Below are positions 32,420 through 41,801 of a stretch of DNA of 64,000 nt, one piece after another. Origin of the DNA: an uncultured Oscillospiraceae bacterium (GTDB lineage: Bacteria > Bacillota > Clostridia > Oscillospirales > Oscillospiraceae); assembly GCA_910585155.1 (NCBI GenBank), contig CAJUEC010000001.1:1-64000 (forward strand), given 5' to 3'. Position 1 is the stretch's first letter. Every line of letters begins with the position of its first letter. A model generated the notes under the pieces. That model did no database searches. It saw only the letters and a program-made list of their open reading frames with translations, and was not told where the DNA came from. The position numbers were made by a program, and so were the translations under genes.

Positions 32420-33736
32420 CTACCGCCGCCGGGAGTCGGAACCGGCGGCGTCCGGCTGGATGTCGCTCAGGGGGAAGAGCATGTTGAGGTTGAACACCCC
32501 GTCCCTGGCCTGGAAGGACACTGTGCCGCCGTATTTGGTGACGATGGCCACAATGCTCTTGGTGCCGAAGCCGTGGTAGTGGGGGTCGCCGCGGGTGACG
32601 GGCACGCCGTCCCGCATGGTCATCTCGCCGGCGTAGCAGTTGTAGGAGTTGACCGACAGCAGCTCTCCCCTCAGCTTCACCGTGAGGCTGATCACCCGCC
32701 GCTCCTCATCCAGCTCCTGCACGGCGTGGATGGCGTTGTCCAGCAGGTTGCCGAACAGGGAGTAGATGTCCACGTCCCGCAGGTGGTTGAGGGCGCTGCC
32801 GTCGGCGATACAGCGGATCACGATGTTGTTTCGCTGGCAGTACAGGCTCTTTTCCGTCAAAATGATGTCCAGCGCCCGGCAGCCGGTGCTGACCATGGAG
32901 TCGTAGATGTCGATGGTCCGCTCCATCTCATCCAGGGCCTCGGGGGTGACCTGGGCGCTCTGGCCGATGGTGCGGATCTGATGGCGCATGTCGTGGCATT
33001 TCTGGTTGATCTGGTCGATGGTCTCGCTGGTCAGCTGGTATTGGTCCTGGTCCTTCCGGCGCAGCTGGTCGATGATTTTCAGCTCATCCTCCAGGTTGCG
33101 CTGCACCAGCAGGGAGAACAGGATGACCAGGATGAAGACGCTGCACAGGATAAGCAGAACGGCGTCGTAGGCCATGTGGGCCTGGTCGTTGGAGGCCATC
33201 CAGGCCAGGCGCAGGCTGTAGCACAGCACGATCTCCGCGATCACCGCCCCCACCACCAGGGGCAGCAGGGAACGCCGGTCCAGGTCCAGGTTCTGGCCCC
33301 GCTTCAGCTTCCGGCCGAAATAGAAGTAGACCATGGGCAGGGCGGCGGCGGTGAGGACGGTTTGAAACAAAAAATATTCCGGGGAGGACAGGTTGAGCAG
33401 CCGGAAGGCCATCTCCCCGCACAGGGACACGGCGAACTGGACGCTGTACCCCGCCACGGTGCAGAACACCGCCTCCTCCCAGCGCACCTCGAAGCAGGCC
33501 ATGGCCATGGCCACAATCACCAGCATGGCCCCGCCGAACACCGCCAGATTTTTCTGGTTGCTGTTGGGCAGGGAGTAATTGATCACCGTCATCCCCACCA
33601 CCCCGGCGGCCAGAATGAGGAGCATGGGCCCCGGCCACCAGCGCCGGCGCTTCTGGCACCAGAGGAAGACCAGGGTGGAGGACACCAGGGTGAGGTAAAA
33701 GCGCAGGGAGTTGAGCATCGTCATGCGGAAGGCCAC
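32420..33736 (-). CDS. GHKL-family sensor histidine kinase (system 2)
   Basis: A 438-residue AgrC-like kinase with about six membrane segments in the first 215 residues, a linker helix, the phosphoacceptor in NQKCHDMRHQIRTI, the N box LFGNLLDNAIHAV and the G box FGTKSIVAIV. It starts at a GTG one base after the regulator's stop, with GGGGGG 7-8 bases upstream. Its sensor region shows little obvious similarity to that of system 1, so the two kinases may see different signals. Gene order is regulator then kinase, the reverse of system 1. Confidence 0.9.
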   Translation of the reverse strand: MAFRMTMLNSLRFYLTLVSSTLVFLWCQKRRRWWPGPMLLILAAGVVGMTVINYSLPNSNQKNLAVFGGAMLVIVAMAMACFEVRWEEAVFCTVAGYSVQFAVSLCGEMAFRLLNLSSPEYFLFQTVLTAAALPMVYFYFGRKLKRGQNLDLDRRSLLPLVVGAVIAEIVLCYSLRLAWMASNDQAHMAYDAVLLILCSVFILVILFSLLVQRNLEDELKIIDQLRRKDQDQYQLTSETIDQINQKCHDMRHQIRTIGQSAQVTPEALDEMERTIDIYDSMVSTGCRALDIILTEKSLYCQRNNIVIRCIADGSALNHLRDVDIYSLFGNLLDNAIHAVQELDEERRVISLTVKLRGELLSVNSYNCYAGEMTMRDGVPVTRGDPHYHGFGTKSIVAIVTKYGGTVSFQARDGVFNLNMLFPLSDIQPDAAGSDSRRR

Positions 33737-33737
33737 G

Positions 33738-34448
33738 CTAGATCCCCCCTCCCAGATAGTTGTTCAGCGCCTCCAGCACGGCGGTCCGCTTGGGGCGGCT
33801 GATCTGGAGCTCGTCCATGTCCAGCACCAGCCGGTGGCCCCGCACCGCCCGCACAAAGGCCAGGTTCACCAGGTAGCACCGGTTGCAGCGCACAAACTGG
33901 GAGGAGGGCAGCTTGCTCTCCACGTCCTTGAGATTGCCGGTGGAGCTCAGGCTGCCCTCCGTGGTGTGGTAGACCAGGGTGTGGTTGGTGACCTCAATAT
34001 ATTTGATGCGGGAGATGGAGATGCGGTACACCCCGTCGGGGATGTTGATAAGCAGGTCGGGCTGGAGGTGCTGCCGGCAGCGCTGGAGGGCCCGGCGGAC
34101 GGTCAGGGTGAAATTGGCGTAGGAGACGGGCTTGAGCAGAAAGTCCATGGCGTCCACGGCGTAGCCCTTGGCGGCGTACCGGGCCAGGTTGGTGACAAAG
34201 ACCAGGGCCACCGAGTGGTCCACCCGGCGCAGCCGCTCCGCGGTGGCCAGGCCGTTGATGCCGGGCAGGTCGATGTCCATAAGCACCAGGTCGTAGATGG
34301 GCTGGTAGGTGCTGAGGAACGCGTCGCCGTCCTGGAACCACTGGATGTCGAACTCCTCCCCGCTGTCGGGGGCAAACCGTTTGAAATGGGACCGAAGCAC
34401 GTCGGCCTCGGCGGGATCATCCTCAACAATCGCGATCACACGCGTCAT
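33738..34448 (-). CDS. LytTR-family response regulator (system 2)
   Basis: A 236-residue regulator. The receiver has IVEDD and the phosphoacceptor Asp in VLMDIDLPGING near residue 56; the conserved Lys is in FLLKPVSYANF. The LytTR domain (about 130-235) has FVRCNRCYLVNLAFV and LQISRPKRTAV. GAGGAGGG lies 8 bases before the ATG at 34448. It is divergent from the second GH3 operon and is its likely activator, given GTT-centred repeats just upstream of that operon's -10 box (inference). Confidence 0.92.
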   Translation of the reverse strand: MTRVIAIVEDDPAEADVLRSHFKRFAPDSGEEFDIQWFQDGDAFLSTYQPIYDLVLMDIDLPGINGLATAERLRRVDHSVALVFVTNLARYAAKGYAVDAMDFLLKPVSYANFTLTVRRALQRCRQHLQPDLLINIPDGVYRISISRIKYIEVTNHTLVYHTTEGSLSSTGNLKDVESKLPSSQFVRCNRCYLVNLAFVRAVRGHRLVLDMDELQISRPKRTAVLEALNNYLGGGI

Positions 34449-34503
34449 ACAGCGCACCCTCCTCTGCTGGGTCGTCACACGAGCTCATTATAATGATATA
34501 TCA

Positions 34504-34589
34504 TTTTGCCCAAAACTGGAAGGCAATTCGCGCAATAAAATGACAGTTTGCGCAAAAAACCCCTAAAACGGAAAAAAGGAATGTATAAT
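34504..34589 (+). promoter_or_regulatory. candidate LytTR-controlled promoter of the GH3 operon (locus 2)
   Basis: Three related motifs, TTTTGCCCAA (34504), ATTCGCGCAA (34526) and GTTTGCGCAA (34546), are spaced 22 and 20 bp. The last, within ACAGTTTGCGC, is closest to the LytTR form. A consensus TATAAT follows at 34584-34589, but the -35 position (34561-34566, CCCTAA) is poor. A strong -10 with no -35 and activator repeats ending about 40 bp before the likely start is what an activator-dependent promoter looks like. Confidence 0.6.
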
Positions 34590-34647
34590 GCGGTCAAGTC
34601 CCGGGCAGTCTGACGGATTCCCGGGGAAGAAATTGAAAGGAGATTGC

Positions 34648-37182
34648 ATGAGGATGAAGAAAATGAAAAAGCTGACAGCCCTGCTGCTGGCCCTGGCCAT
34701 GGTTCTGTCCCTGGCCGCCTGCGGCGACACCGGCGGTAACCCCTCCGCCGCGCCTTCCGACGAGGGAAGCCAGGCCCCGACGGAGAGCACCGCCCCTCCG
34801 ACGGGAAGCTCGGAGCTGGAGGAGCTGGGCTCCGGCGACGTGAAGTGGAAAGAGGAAGAGACCGCCGACGGCTGGGTCAAGGTGACCAACGAGGGCGGCG
34901 CGACTTTGGGTTACTCCAAGAATTCCGGCCTGACCCTGCTCCAGTCCGGCGGCTTCGCCTTCAAGGACCTGAACCGCAACGGCGCGCTGGATCCCTATGA
35001 GGACTGGCGGCTGGACGACGAGACCCGCGCCTGGGATCTGGCCAACCAGATGAGCGGCGAGGAGATCGTCCCCTACCTGACCCACGGCGGCTGGGGCACC
35101 TTTGCCGCCGACCGGGACACCTTCCGCAGCGAGGGCTCCAATGAGAAGGGCTTGGCGTACATCAACGGCGGCGGCCGCGGCGGCGTCACCCGCAACCTGG
35201 GCAAGGACCAGGAGGCCAACATTCAGCACGCCCTCTGGGTGAACAACATCCAGGAGCTGTGTGAGGAGCTGGACTACGGTCTGCCCGCCATGATCTCCAT
35301 CGACCCCAACGGCCAGTCCGGCATCGTCCAGACCCTGTCCCTGGCCGCCACCTTTGATCCCGCCCTGGCCATTGAGGTGGGCAAGGCTTACTCCGAGCAG
35401 TACCGCGCCGCCGGCGTGTCCATGCTGCTGGGCCCCCAGGTGGACGTGGCCACCTCCCCCCTGATGCAGCGCGGCTCCGGCACCTACGGCGAGGACCCCG
35501 CCCTCTCCCGTGATATCGCCGAGGGCTTCGTCTCCGGCATGCAGTCCACCTGGGACGGCGACACTGACCTGGGCTGGGGCGAGGATTCCGTTATGACCAT
35601 CATGAAGCACTGGGTGGGCGCCGGCGCCCAGGAGGGCGGCCGCGACGACCACAGCTCCGAGTTCGCCGTGTTCCCCGGCCACAACTTTGAGGCGCAGCTC
35701 ATCCCCTTCGTGGACGGCGCCTTCAACCTGACCCACAGCTCCACCAAGTCCGCCGGCGGCGTGATGATGAACTACTCCGTCGCCTACGATCCCAACAATG
35801 ACCTGGGCGAGCAGGTGGGCGGCGCGTTCAGCGACTACAAGTACCAGCTGCTCAAGGACGCCGGCTGGGACGGCTACATCATCTCCGACTGGGTGCCCAT
35901 CTCCGGCGGCAACGGCTCCTGGGGCTGGAAGGATTACACCGACGGCGAGCGCGCCGCCAAGGCCATGGAGCTGGGCATGAACCAGATGGGCGGCTACTCC
36001 AATCTGGAAGGCATGGCCGACGGCTGGGAGGTCCTGGTGGACAGCCACGGCGAGGAGGAGGCGCTGGAGATCGTCCGGGGCCTGGCCTACAAGAACATCA
36101 TCGCCTGCATGCGCCTGGGCCTGTTTGAGAACTCCTACTGCTCCACCGAGCACGTCCGTGAGACCTGCAACACCGTGGAGTCCCTGGCTTACGGCATCGA
36201 GACCCAGCTGAAGGCCATCGTCATGCTGAAGAATGACGGCACCATCAAGGAGAACACCGGCAGCGCCGACAAGCTCACCGTCTACGTGCCCGCCACCTTC
36301 ACCGCCGGCTCCACCAACAGCCGCACCAACACCTACACCAAGTCCAGCATTAAGAATTCCATGGACGTGGAGGTCCTGAGCCAGTACTTCAACGTGGTGA
36401 CCGATACCATCGGTGACCCCACCGGCACGGCTCCCGACGGCACCGCTGAGCATCAGGCCAGCGACATCATCCCCGCCTCCGCAGAGGACATTGCCAAGTG
36501 TGACCTGCTGCTGGTCAAGATGACCGGTCCCTACACCTCCGGCGCGGTGGACGAGAACTACGTCCAGGAGACCGACGAGGAGTACGGCATGTACACCCCC
36601 GCCTCCCTCCAGTACGGCGAGTACACCGCCTCCGGCGCCCGCAACCCGTCCCTGGGCGGCGAAATGATCACCACCACCTTTAATGACGGCTACACCATGC
36701 AGACCGCCACCCGCAAGCAGAACCTGTCCTACTGGAACAAGACCGCCGGCAAGGCCAGCAACTACAGCGACCTGGAGATGCTCCAGCGGGTAGCCGGCCT
36801 GAATACCGACGCCCCCGTGGTGGTCATCATGGCCGCCAACCGCTCCGGCGCCATGGTGTGGACTGAGGTGGAGCCCCTGGCCGACACCATCCTTTACGCC
36901 TACGGCAGCGCCACCGACGCCGCCATCGTCCAGATCCTGGCTGGTGAGGTGGAGCCCTCCGCCCTCCTGGTCCATCAGCAGCCCGCCTCCATGCAGACTG
37001 TGGAGAAGGAGTTCGAGGATGTTCCCCGCGACCTGGAGTGCTACACCGACGCCGACGGCAACGTGTACGACTTCGCCTACGGCCTGAACTGGTCCGGCAA
37101 GATCGACGACCAGCGGGTCAAGACCTACTCCGTTGATCCCATCACCGAGTGCCAAAACATGGATTTCAAGTACGCCAAGTAA
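34648..37182 (+). CDS. GH3-family lipoprotein (locus 2)
   Basis: An 844-residue paralogue of the lipoprotein at 5836-8361. Lipobox LAAC with Cys25, a low-complexity linker to about 75, an EF-hand-like loop (DLNRNGALDPYED), the GH3 N-type barrel with GGGRGGVTR, KHWVGAGAQEGGR and a presumed nucleophile Asp in YIISDWVP, then the C-type sandwich (IVMLKNDG, VVVIMAANRSG) and the shared end GLNWSGKIDDQRV. The ATG at 34648 has AAGGAG 5 bases upstream; that at 34654 is an alternative. It is first in a two-gene operon under the repeat-bearing promoter. Function is presumably extracellular glycoside hydrolysis; substrate unknown. Confidence 0.88.
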   Translation: MRMKKMKKLTALLLALAMVLSLAACGDTGGNPSAAPSDEGSQAPTESTAPPTGSSELEELGSGDVKWKEEETADGWVKVTNEGGATLGYSKNSGLTLLQSGGFAFKDLNRNGALDPYEDWRLDDETRAWDLANQMSGEEIVPYLTHGGWGTFAADRDTFRSEGSNEKGLAYINGGGRGGVTRNLGKDQEANIQHALWVNNIQELCEELDYGLPAMISIDPNGQSGIVQTLSLAATFDPALAIEVGKAYSEQYRAAGVSMLLGPQVDVATSPLMQRGSGTYGEDPALSRDIAEGFVSGMQSTWDGDTDLGWGEDSVMTIMKHWVGAGAQEGGRDDHSSEFAVFPGHNFEAQLIPFVDGAFNLTHSSTKSAGGVMMNYSVAYDPNNDLGEQVGGAFSDYKYQLLKDAGWDGYIISDWVPISGGNGSWGWKDYTDGERAAKAMELGMNQMGGYSNLEGMADGWEVLVDSHGEEEALEIVRGLAYKNIIACMRLGLFENSYCSTEHVRETCNTVESLAYGIETQLKAIVMLKNDGTIKENTGSADKLTVYVPATFTAGSTNSRTNTYTKSSIKNSMDVEVLSQYFNVVTDTIGDPTGTAPDGTAEHQASDIIPASAEDIAKCDLLLVKMTGPYTSGAVDENYVQETDEEYGMYTPASLQYGEYTASGARNPSLGGEMITTTFNDGYTMQTATRKQNLSYWNKTAGKASNYSDLEMLQRVAGLNTDAPVVVIMAANRSGAMVWTEVEPLADTILYAYGSATDAAIVQILAGEVEPSALLVHQQPASMQTVEKEFEDVPRDLECYTDADGNVYDFAYGLNWSGKIDDQRVKTYSVDPITECQNMDFKYAK

Positions 37183-37216
37183 GTATTAAGTTTCCGTTTC
37201 ATTACTTTCTCCTAAA

Positions 37217-37255
37217 GCCGGCGGGGAGCGGGGTGAGCCTCCGCTCCCCGCCGGC
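37217..37255. repeat. intercistronic hairpin between the two GH3 genes (locus 2)
   Basis: A 15-bp perfect stem (37217-37231 with 37241-37255) and 9-base loop, without a T-run. It shares the GGCGGGGAGCGG core and position with the locus 1 hairpin, while flanking intergenic sequence differs. Confidence 0.75.
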
Positions 37256-37297
37256 ATGTCTCTTATGCGATATCTGAAAAGGAGGGAATTCCGCCCT

Positions 37298-40200
37298 ATG
37301 ATCGACCTTATCATCAACCTTCTAACCCCCATCTTTGTCTCCATGGGCGCCAGCGCCGCGGACGTGGGCAACTACATCCGCTCCGTGGGCGGCTACATCT
37401 ACGCCATCCTCGCCGCCCTGGCGGTGATGATCGTGGTGATGGTTGCCGCCCAGTTCGTGGTGAAGAAGGGGACCCGCCATGTGGTCCGCTGGTCCGCCGG
37501 GCTGGCCTGGGTGCTGGTGGTCCTGCTGTGCGTCAACCTGATCTGCTACGGCCCGCTGTACGCCACCGTGTCCGGCGTGCTCAACGCCTCCAAGGCGGAG
37601 ATCTCCGACGACGTGGTGGGCAACTCCCTGGCCGTCATCGAGGAGACCGGCGACGAGGGCATGGTGCTGGTGAAAAACAACGGCCTGCTGCCCCTGTCCG
37701 GCACCACCAACCTCAACGTGTTCGGCTGGGCCTCCACCAACCCCGTCTACAGCGGCACCGGCTCCGCCAACAGCGGCGACGGCTCCGCCCCCGCCATCAG
37801 CATCCTCCAGTCCCTGGCCAACGCCGGCTTCACCATGAACGATGAGCTGGTGAAGATGTACACCAGCTACTGCGGTGAGCGCCCCGCCGTCACCATGCAG
37901 ACCCAGGACTGGACCCTGCCCGAGCCCACGAAGGACGCCTATACCTCCGCCGTGATGAGCGGGGCGGAATCCTTCTCCGACACGGCGGTCATCGTCATCG
38001 GCCGCACCGGCGGCGAGAACGCCGACCTGCCCTCCGACATGAACGCAGTGATCAACGGCACCTATGACGTGGCCAAGACCGACGCCGTGGAGGAGCGGGC
38101 CAAGACCAATTACGGCTACACCAACGGCCTGTACACCAACAACGGCGACTATGACGACTTTGAGCCGGGGGAGCACTACCTGGAGCTGTCCCGCACCGAG
38201 GAGGACCTGGTGGAGCTGGTGTGCTCCACCTTCGACAAGGTTATCGTGGTCATCAACGCCAACAACGCCATGGAGCTGGACTGGGTGGACAAGTATGATT
38301 CCATCGGCGCGGTGATTCTGGCCCCCGGCACCGGCGCGGCGGGCATGGCCGCCCTGGGCAAGATCATCTCCGGCGCGGTGAACCCCTCCGGCAGGACGGT
38401 GGACACCTACCTGAAGGACCTCACCAAGGCCCCCACCTGGCACCACTCCGGCAACTCCGGCAACCACTTTTTCACCGGCGTGGAGGACCTGACCAAGCAG
38501 GTCATCCGCAACGACAACACCTTCCAGGGCGTGTTCTCCTTCGTGGACTATGTGGAGGGCATCTACATGGGCTACAAGTTCTATGAGACCGCCGACCAGG
38601 AGGGGCTCATCAACTACGACGAGTACGTGCAGTACCCCTTCGGCTACGGCCTGAGCTACACCAGCTTTACCCAGGAAATCACCGACTTCAAGCAGGACGC
38701 CAACGCCCTCACCGTGGAGGTCACCGTGACCAACACCGGCAGCGTGGCGGGCAAGGACGTGGTGGAGCTGTACTATACGCCCCCCTACACCAACGGCGGC
38801 ATTGAGAAGGCCAGCGTCAACCTGCTGGACTTCGGCAAGACCGGCCTGCTGGAGCCCGGTGCCTCCGAGAAGGTGATCCTGTCCGTGCCCATGGAGAACC
38901 TGGCCTCCTACGACTCCGGCAAGGTCAAGACCGCCGAGGGCGGCTACATCCTGGAGGCGGGCAACTACGCCGTCTCCATCCGCTCCGACTCCCACACCGT
39001 CATCGACGAGCGCACCTTTGAGCTGTCCTCCGACGTGGACTACAGCAAGGACGGCCGCCCCTCCGACGGCATCCCCGCGGTGAACCGCTTCGACTACGTG
39101 GACGCCGGGCGCAGCTACCTGTCCCGGAAGGACGGCTTCGCCAACTACGAGGACGTCATCGCCCCGCCCACCCAGTTTGAGATTGACAAGGACACGGAGA
39201 AGGCGATTCAGCAGATGTCCGTGGCCAAGTACAACCCCACCAAGTACGACAACGACGAGGACGTCATGCCCACCCTGGGGGCGGCCAACGGCCTGAAGCT
39301 GGCCGACCTCACCGGCAAGGGCTATGACGACCCCGACTGGGAGAAGCTGCTGGACCAGATGAGCCTGGAGGACATGATTACCCTGATCAACACCGGCGGC
39401 TGGAAGACCGCCCCCATCGAGTCCGTGGGCAAGGTGGCCACCTCCGACTGCGACGGCCCCGCCGGCCTGTCCAACTACGTCACCCACACCACCGGAACCC
39501 AGTTCCCCTCCGAGGTGCTCATGGCCCAGACCTGGAGCAAGGAGATGGCTGACAAGCTGGGCGACGCCCTGGGCCAGGAGTTTGCCAACGCCAACAACTA
39601 TGGCTGGTACGGCCCCGGCCTGAACCTGCACCGCTCTGCCTTCTCCGGGCGCAACTTCGAGTACTACTCGGAGGACGGCGTGCTCTCCGGCATCTTCGCC
39701 TCCCACGAGGTGAACGCCGCCGCCCGGTACGGCGTGTACCCCTTCCTGAAGCACTTCGCCGCCAATGACCAGGAGACCAACCGCTGCGCCTTCCTGCTCA
39801 CCTACATGACCGAGCAGACCTTCCGTGAGAACGTGCTCAAGCCCTTTGAGATGACGGTGAAGGGTTTCGACTTTGACAACTATGTCATGGGCATGATGAC
39901 CTCCTACAACTGGATCGGTTCCGTGCCCGTCATCAGCGACGCCAACCTGCTCAAGACCGTGCTCCGGGAGGAGTGGGGCTTTGTGGGCACCGTGATCTCC
40001 GACTACAACGGCTCCTACGGCTACCAGATCTCCGACGCGGCGGTCCGGGCGGGCAACGACCTGATGCTGGGCTACGGCATGGCCGAGTCCAACCAGTTCA
40101 CCGACACGGAGGCGGCCACCTGCGTGCTGGCCATGCGGCAGGCCTGCAAGAACATCCTGTACACCGTGGGCAACAGCGGCTACTACGCCGGCGAGGGCGG

Positions 40201-40336
40201 CGCGGCCGAGGGCGGCGACAAGATGACCACCCTGTTCGTGGCTGTGGACGTGGCTGTGGCCGCGGTGGCGCTGGGCATCGAGGCCGTGGTTCTGCTGCGC
40301 TGGATGAAGAAGCGCAAAAACACCGCGGGCCAGTGA
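37298..40336 (+). CDS. membrane-anchored GH3-family glycosidase with permuted domains (locus 2)
   Basis: A 1012-residue paralogue of the protein at 2678-5743 with the same architecture: two N-terminal membrane segments (about 33-54, 66-86), GH3 C-type domain (GMVLVKNNGLLPL), fibronectin-III-like domain (VTNTGSVAGKDVVELYY), GH3 N-type barrel (KHFAANDQETNR; GTVISDYNG with the presumed nucleophile Asp) and a final membrane segment ending RWMKKR. The two proteins share long identical stretches throughout, clearer than between the lipoproteins. The ATG at 37298 follows GGAGGG at an unusually long 11 bases, which may lower translation. The basic loop and C-terminus put the enzyme outside the cell, tethered at both ends. 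Confidence 0.85.
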   Translation: MIDLIINLLTPIFVSMGASAADVGNYIRSVGGYIYAILAALAVMIVVMVAAQFVVKKGTRHVVRWSAGLAWVLVVLLCVNLICYGPLYATVSGVLNASKAEISDDVVGNSLAVIEETGDEGMVLVKNNGLLPLSGTTNLNVFGWASTNPVYSGTGSANSGDGSAPAISILQSLANAGFTMNDELVKMYTSYCGERPAVTMQTQDWTLPEPTKDAYTSAVMSGAESFSDTAVIVIGRTGGENADLPSDMNAVINGTYDVAKTDAVEERAKTNYGYTNGLYTNNGDYDDFEPGEHYLELSRTEEDLVELVCSTFDKVIVVINANNAMELDWVDKYDSIGAVILAPGTGAAGMAALGKIISGAVNPSGRTVDTYLKDLTKAPTWHHSGNSGNHFFTGVEDLTKQVIRNDNTFQGVFSFVDYVEGIYMGYKFYETADQEGLINYDEYVQYPFGYGLSYTSFTQEITDFKQDANALTVEVTVTNTGSVAGKDVVELYYTPPYTNGGIEKASVNLLDFGKTGLLEPGASEKVILSVPMENLASYDSGKVKTAEGGYILEAGNYAVSIRSDSHTVIDERTFELSSDVDYSKDGRPSDGIPAVNRFDYVDAGRSYLSRKDGFANYEDVIAPPTQFEIDKDTEKAIQQMSVAKYNPTKYDNDEDVMPTLGAANGLKLADLTGKGYDDPDWEKLLDQMSLEDMITLINTGGWKTAPIESVGKVATSDCDGPAGLSNYVTHTTGTQFPSEVLMAQTWSKEMADKLGDALGQEFANANNYGWYGPGLNLHRSAFSGRNFEYYSEDGVLSGIFASHEVNAAARYGVYPFLKHFAANDQETNRCAFLLTYMTEQTFRENVLKPFEMTVKGFDFDNYVMGMMTSYNWIGSVPVISDANLLKTVLREEWGFVGTVISDYNGSYGYQISDAAVRAGNDLMLGYGMAESNQFTDTEAATCVLAMRQACKNILYTVGNSGYYAGEGGAAEGGDKMTTLFVAVDVAVAAVALGIEAVVLLRWMKKRKNTAGQ

Positions 40337-40378
40337 TCCGCCCCCTCCGGCACAAAGCTGGGTTGAATCGATGAAAAG

Positions 40379-40413
40379 GCGGCCCCGCGCTCCAGCCTGG
40401 AGCGCGGGGCCGC
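40379..40413. terminator. hairpin after the second GH3 operon
   Basis: A 15-bp GC-rich stem (40379-40393 with 40399-40413) between convergent genes, with AAAA on the left. Reading on the minus strand it ends CCTTTTCAT, so it better terminates trmO. Confidence 0.7.
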
Positions 40414-40434
40414 TGAGCGCCTTTGGGCAGAGGT

Positions 40435-41109
40435 TCAGGGGCTTGTCTCCACCCCCACCACGGTGAGAACGCCGTCCCGGACCGCGAAACGCACCTCCAG
40501 TCCGGCAAAACCGAAGCCGTACACCCGCTCCGGGTCGTTCTGATAGGGGGGGCGGGGGTCCTGGCCCAGCACCCTGGCCAGCGCCTCCCTGCGGTCTGAG
40601 GGAACCCTGGCCAGCAGCTCCGGGGGGATGGACACCGCCAGCTTGTCCCCCGGGGGGGCCGCGGCAAAGCCGCCCGCCGCCTCGGGGCGGCAGTCGGCGT
40701 AGGGGATGTAGGGCTTGATGTCCCAGATGGGGGTGCCGTCCACCAGGTCCGCCCCGGAGACATACAGCACCGGCCCCTCCGGGGTGTCCCACTCCACCCG
40801 CTCCAGCCCCACGCAGGACAGCCCGATGGGGTTGGGCCGGAAGGGGGACCGGGTGGCGAATACCCCCATGCGCCGGTTTCCCCCCAGCCGGGGGGGCCGC
40901 ACGGTGGGCGACCAGCCCGCGTCTCTGTTCCGGGAGAACTCCCAGATCAGCCACAGATGGGAGAAGTCCTCAATGCCCCGCAGGGCCTCGGGAGAGCGGT
41001 ACGCCGGCGCAAACACCACGGCAGCGCGCAGCTCCTCCACCAGCCCCGCCTGCCGGGGCACGCCGAACTTGGAGGAGAAGTCCGAGCGGATGTGGGCCAC
41101 CGGCTCCAT
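40435..41109 (-). CDS. trmO: tRNA N6-threonylcarbamoyladenosine methyltransferase TrmO
   Basis: A 224-residue protein of the TrmO/YaeB (TsaA) family, which methylates t6A37 of certain tRNAs using S-adenosylmethionine. Matching segments: VAHIRSDFSSKFGVPRQAGLV, FSHLWLIWEF, RPPRLGGNRRMGVFATRSPFRPNPIGLS and the C-terminal DPRPPYQ. The start is taken at 41109 because residues then align with other family members; the ATG at 41121 would add four residues and overlap the HD gene. It follows that gene without a gap, so they are co-transcribed. Confidence 0.93.
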   Translation of the reverse strand: MEPVAHIRSDFSSKFGVPRQAGLVEELRAAVVFAPAYRSPEALRGIEDFSHLWLIWEFSRNRDAGWSPTVRPPRLGGNRRMGVFATRSPFRPNPIGLSCVGLERVEWDTPEGPVLYVSGADLVDGTPIWDIKPYIPYADCRPEAAGGFAAAPPGDKLAVSIPPELLARVPSDRREALARVLGQDPRPPYQNDPERVYGFGFAGLEVRFAVRDGVLTVVGVETSP

Positions 41110-41110
41110 G

Positions 41111-41668
41111 TCAGTCCACATTGGGGCTGGCCCGCATGGCCAGGATGGTCCGGCCCATCAGCTCGTCCAGCTCCCAGCCCAGCATGGCCGCGCCCTGCTC
41201 AATCACCTCCCGGGAGCACCCGGCGGCGAATTTCTTGTCCTTGTACTTCTTTTTCAGCGACTTTACCTCCAGGTCGTCCACGCTCCTGGAGGGGCGCATC
41301 AGGGCCGCCGCGCCGATGAGGCCGGTGAGCTCGTCCACGGCGAAGAGCACCTTTTCCATCTGGTGCTCCGGCTGGATGTCCGCGCACTGACCGTAGCCGT
41401 GGCTGGCGGTGGCGCGGACCACCGCCTCGTCGATGTCCCGCGCCCGCATCAGCTCCTGGCTTTTGACGCAGTGCTCCTCGGGCCAGCGCTCGAAATCCAG
41501 GTCGTGGAGGATGCCCACCGCCTCCCAGAAATCGGCGTCGGCCCCATAGCCCAGCTCCTGGGCGAACCAGCGCATCACATCGCCCACGGTGCGGGCGTGT
41601 TTCCGATGGAACTCGCCCTCGTTGAATTCACACAAAAGCTCCCATGCCTGCTCCGGGGTGGGGATCAT
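41111..41668 (-). CDS. HD-domain protein
   Basis: A 185-residue HD-superfamily protein, probably a metal-dependent phosphohydrolase. Motifs: HARTVGDVMRWFAQELG (first His), GILHDLDFERWPEEHC (HD pair) and ATASHGYG, with a later VDELTGL. The ATG at 41668 has AAGGAG 9 bases upstream; the frame could begin at a TTG two codons earlier. The substrate is not known; relatives are annotated hydrolases or uncharacterised. It is co-oriented with trmO. Confidence 0.85.
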   Translation of the reverse strand: MIPTPEQAWELLCEFNEGEFHRKHARTVGDVMRWFAQELGYGADADFWEAVGILHDLDFERWPEEHCVKSQELMRARDIDEAVVRATASHGYGQCADIQPEHQMEKVLFAVDELTGLIGAAALMRPSRSVDDLEVKSLKKKYKDKKFAAGCSREVIEQGAAMLGWELDELMGRTILAMRASPNVD

Positions 41669-41737
41669 AGCCAACAGCTCCTTTGTCTTGATTTGAGGAA
41701 ATCATATACCAATTCCCCGGACATTGTCAATCCCCCG

Positions 41738-41766
41738 TTGACTTTTCCCGGGGAAACCAGTACAAT
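41738..41766 (+). promoter_or_regulatory. promoter of the cysteine desulfurase gene
   Basis: TTGACT (41738-41743), a 17-bp gap, TACAAT (41761-41766). Confidence 0.85.
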
Positions 41767-41801
41767 ACAGGGACTGTCACATTGCTGGGAGGAGCGCCGC
41801 C

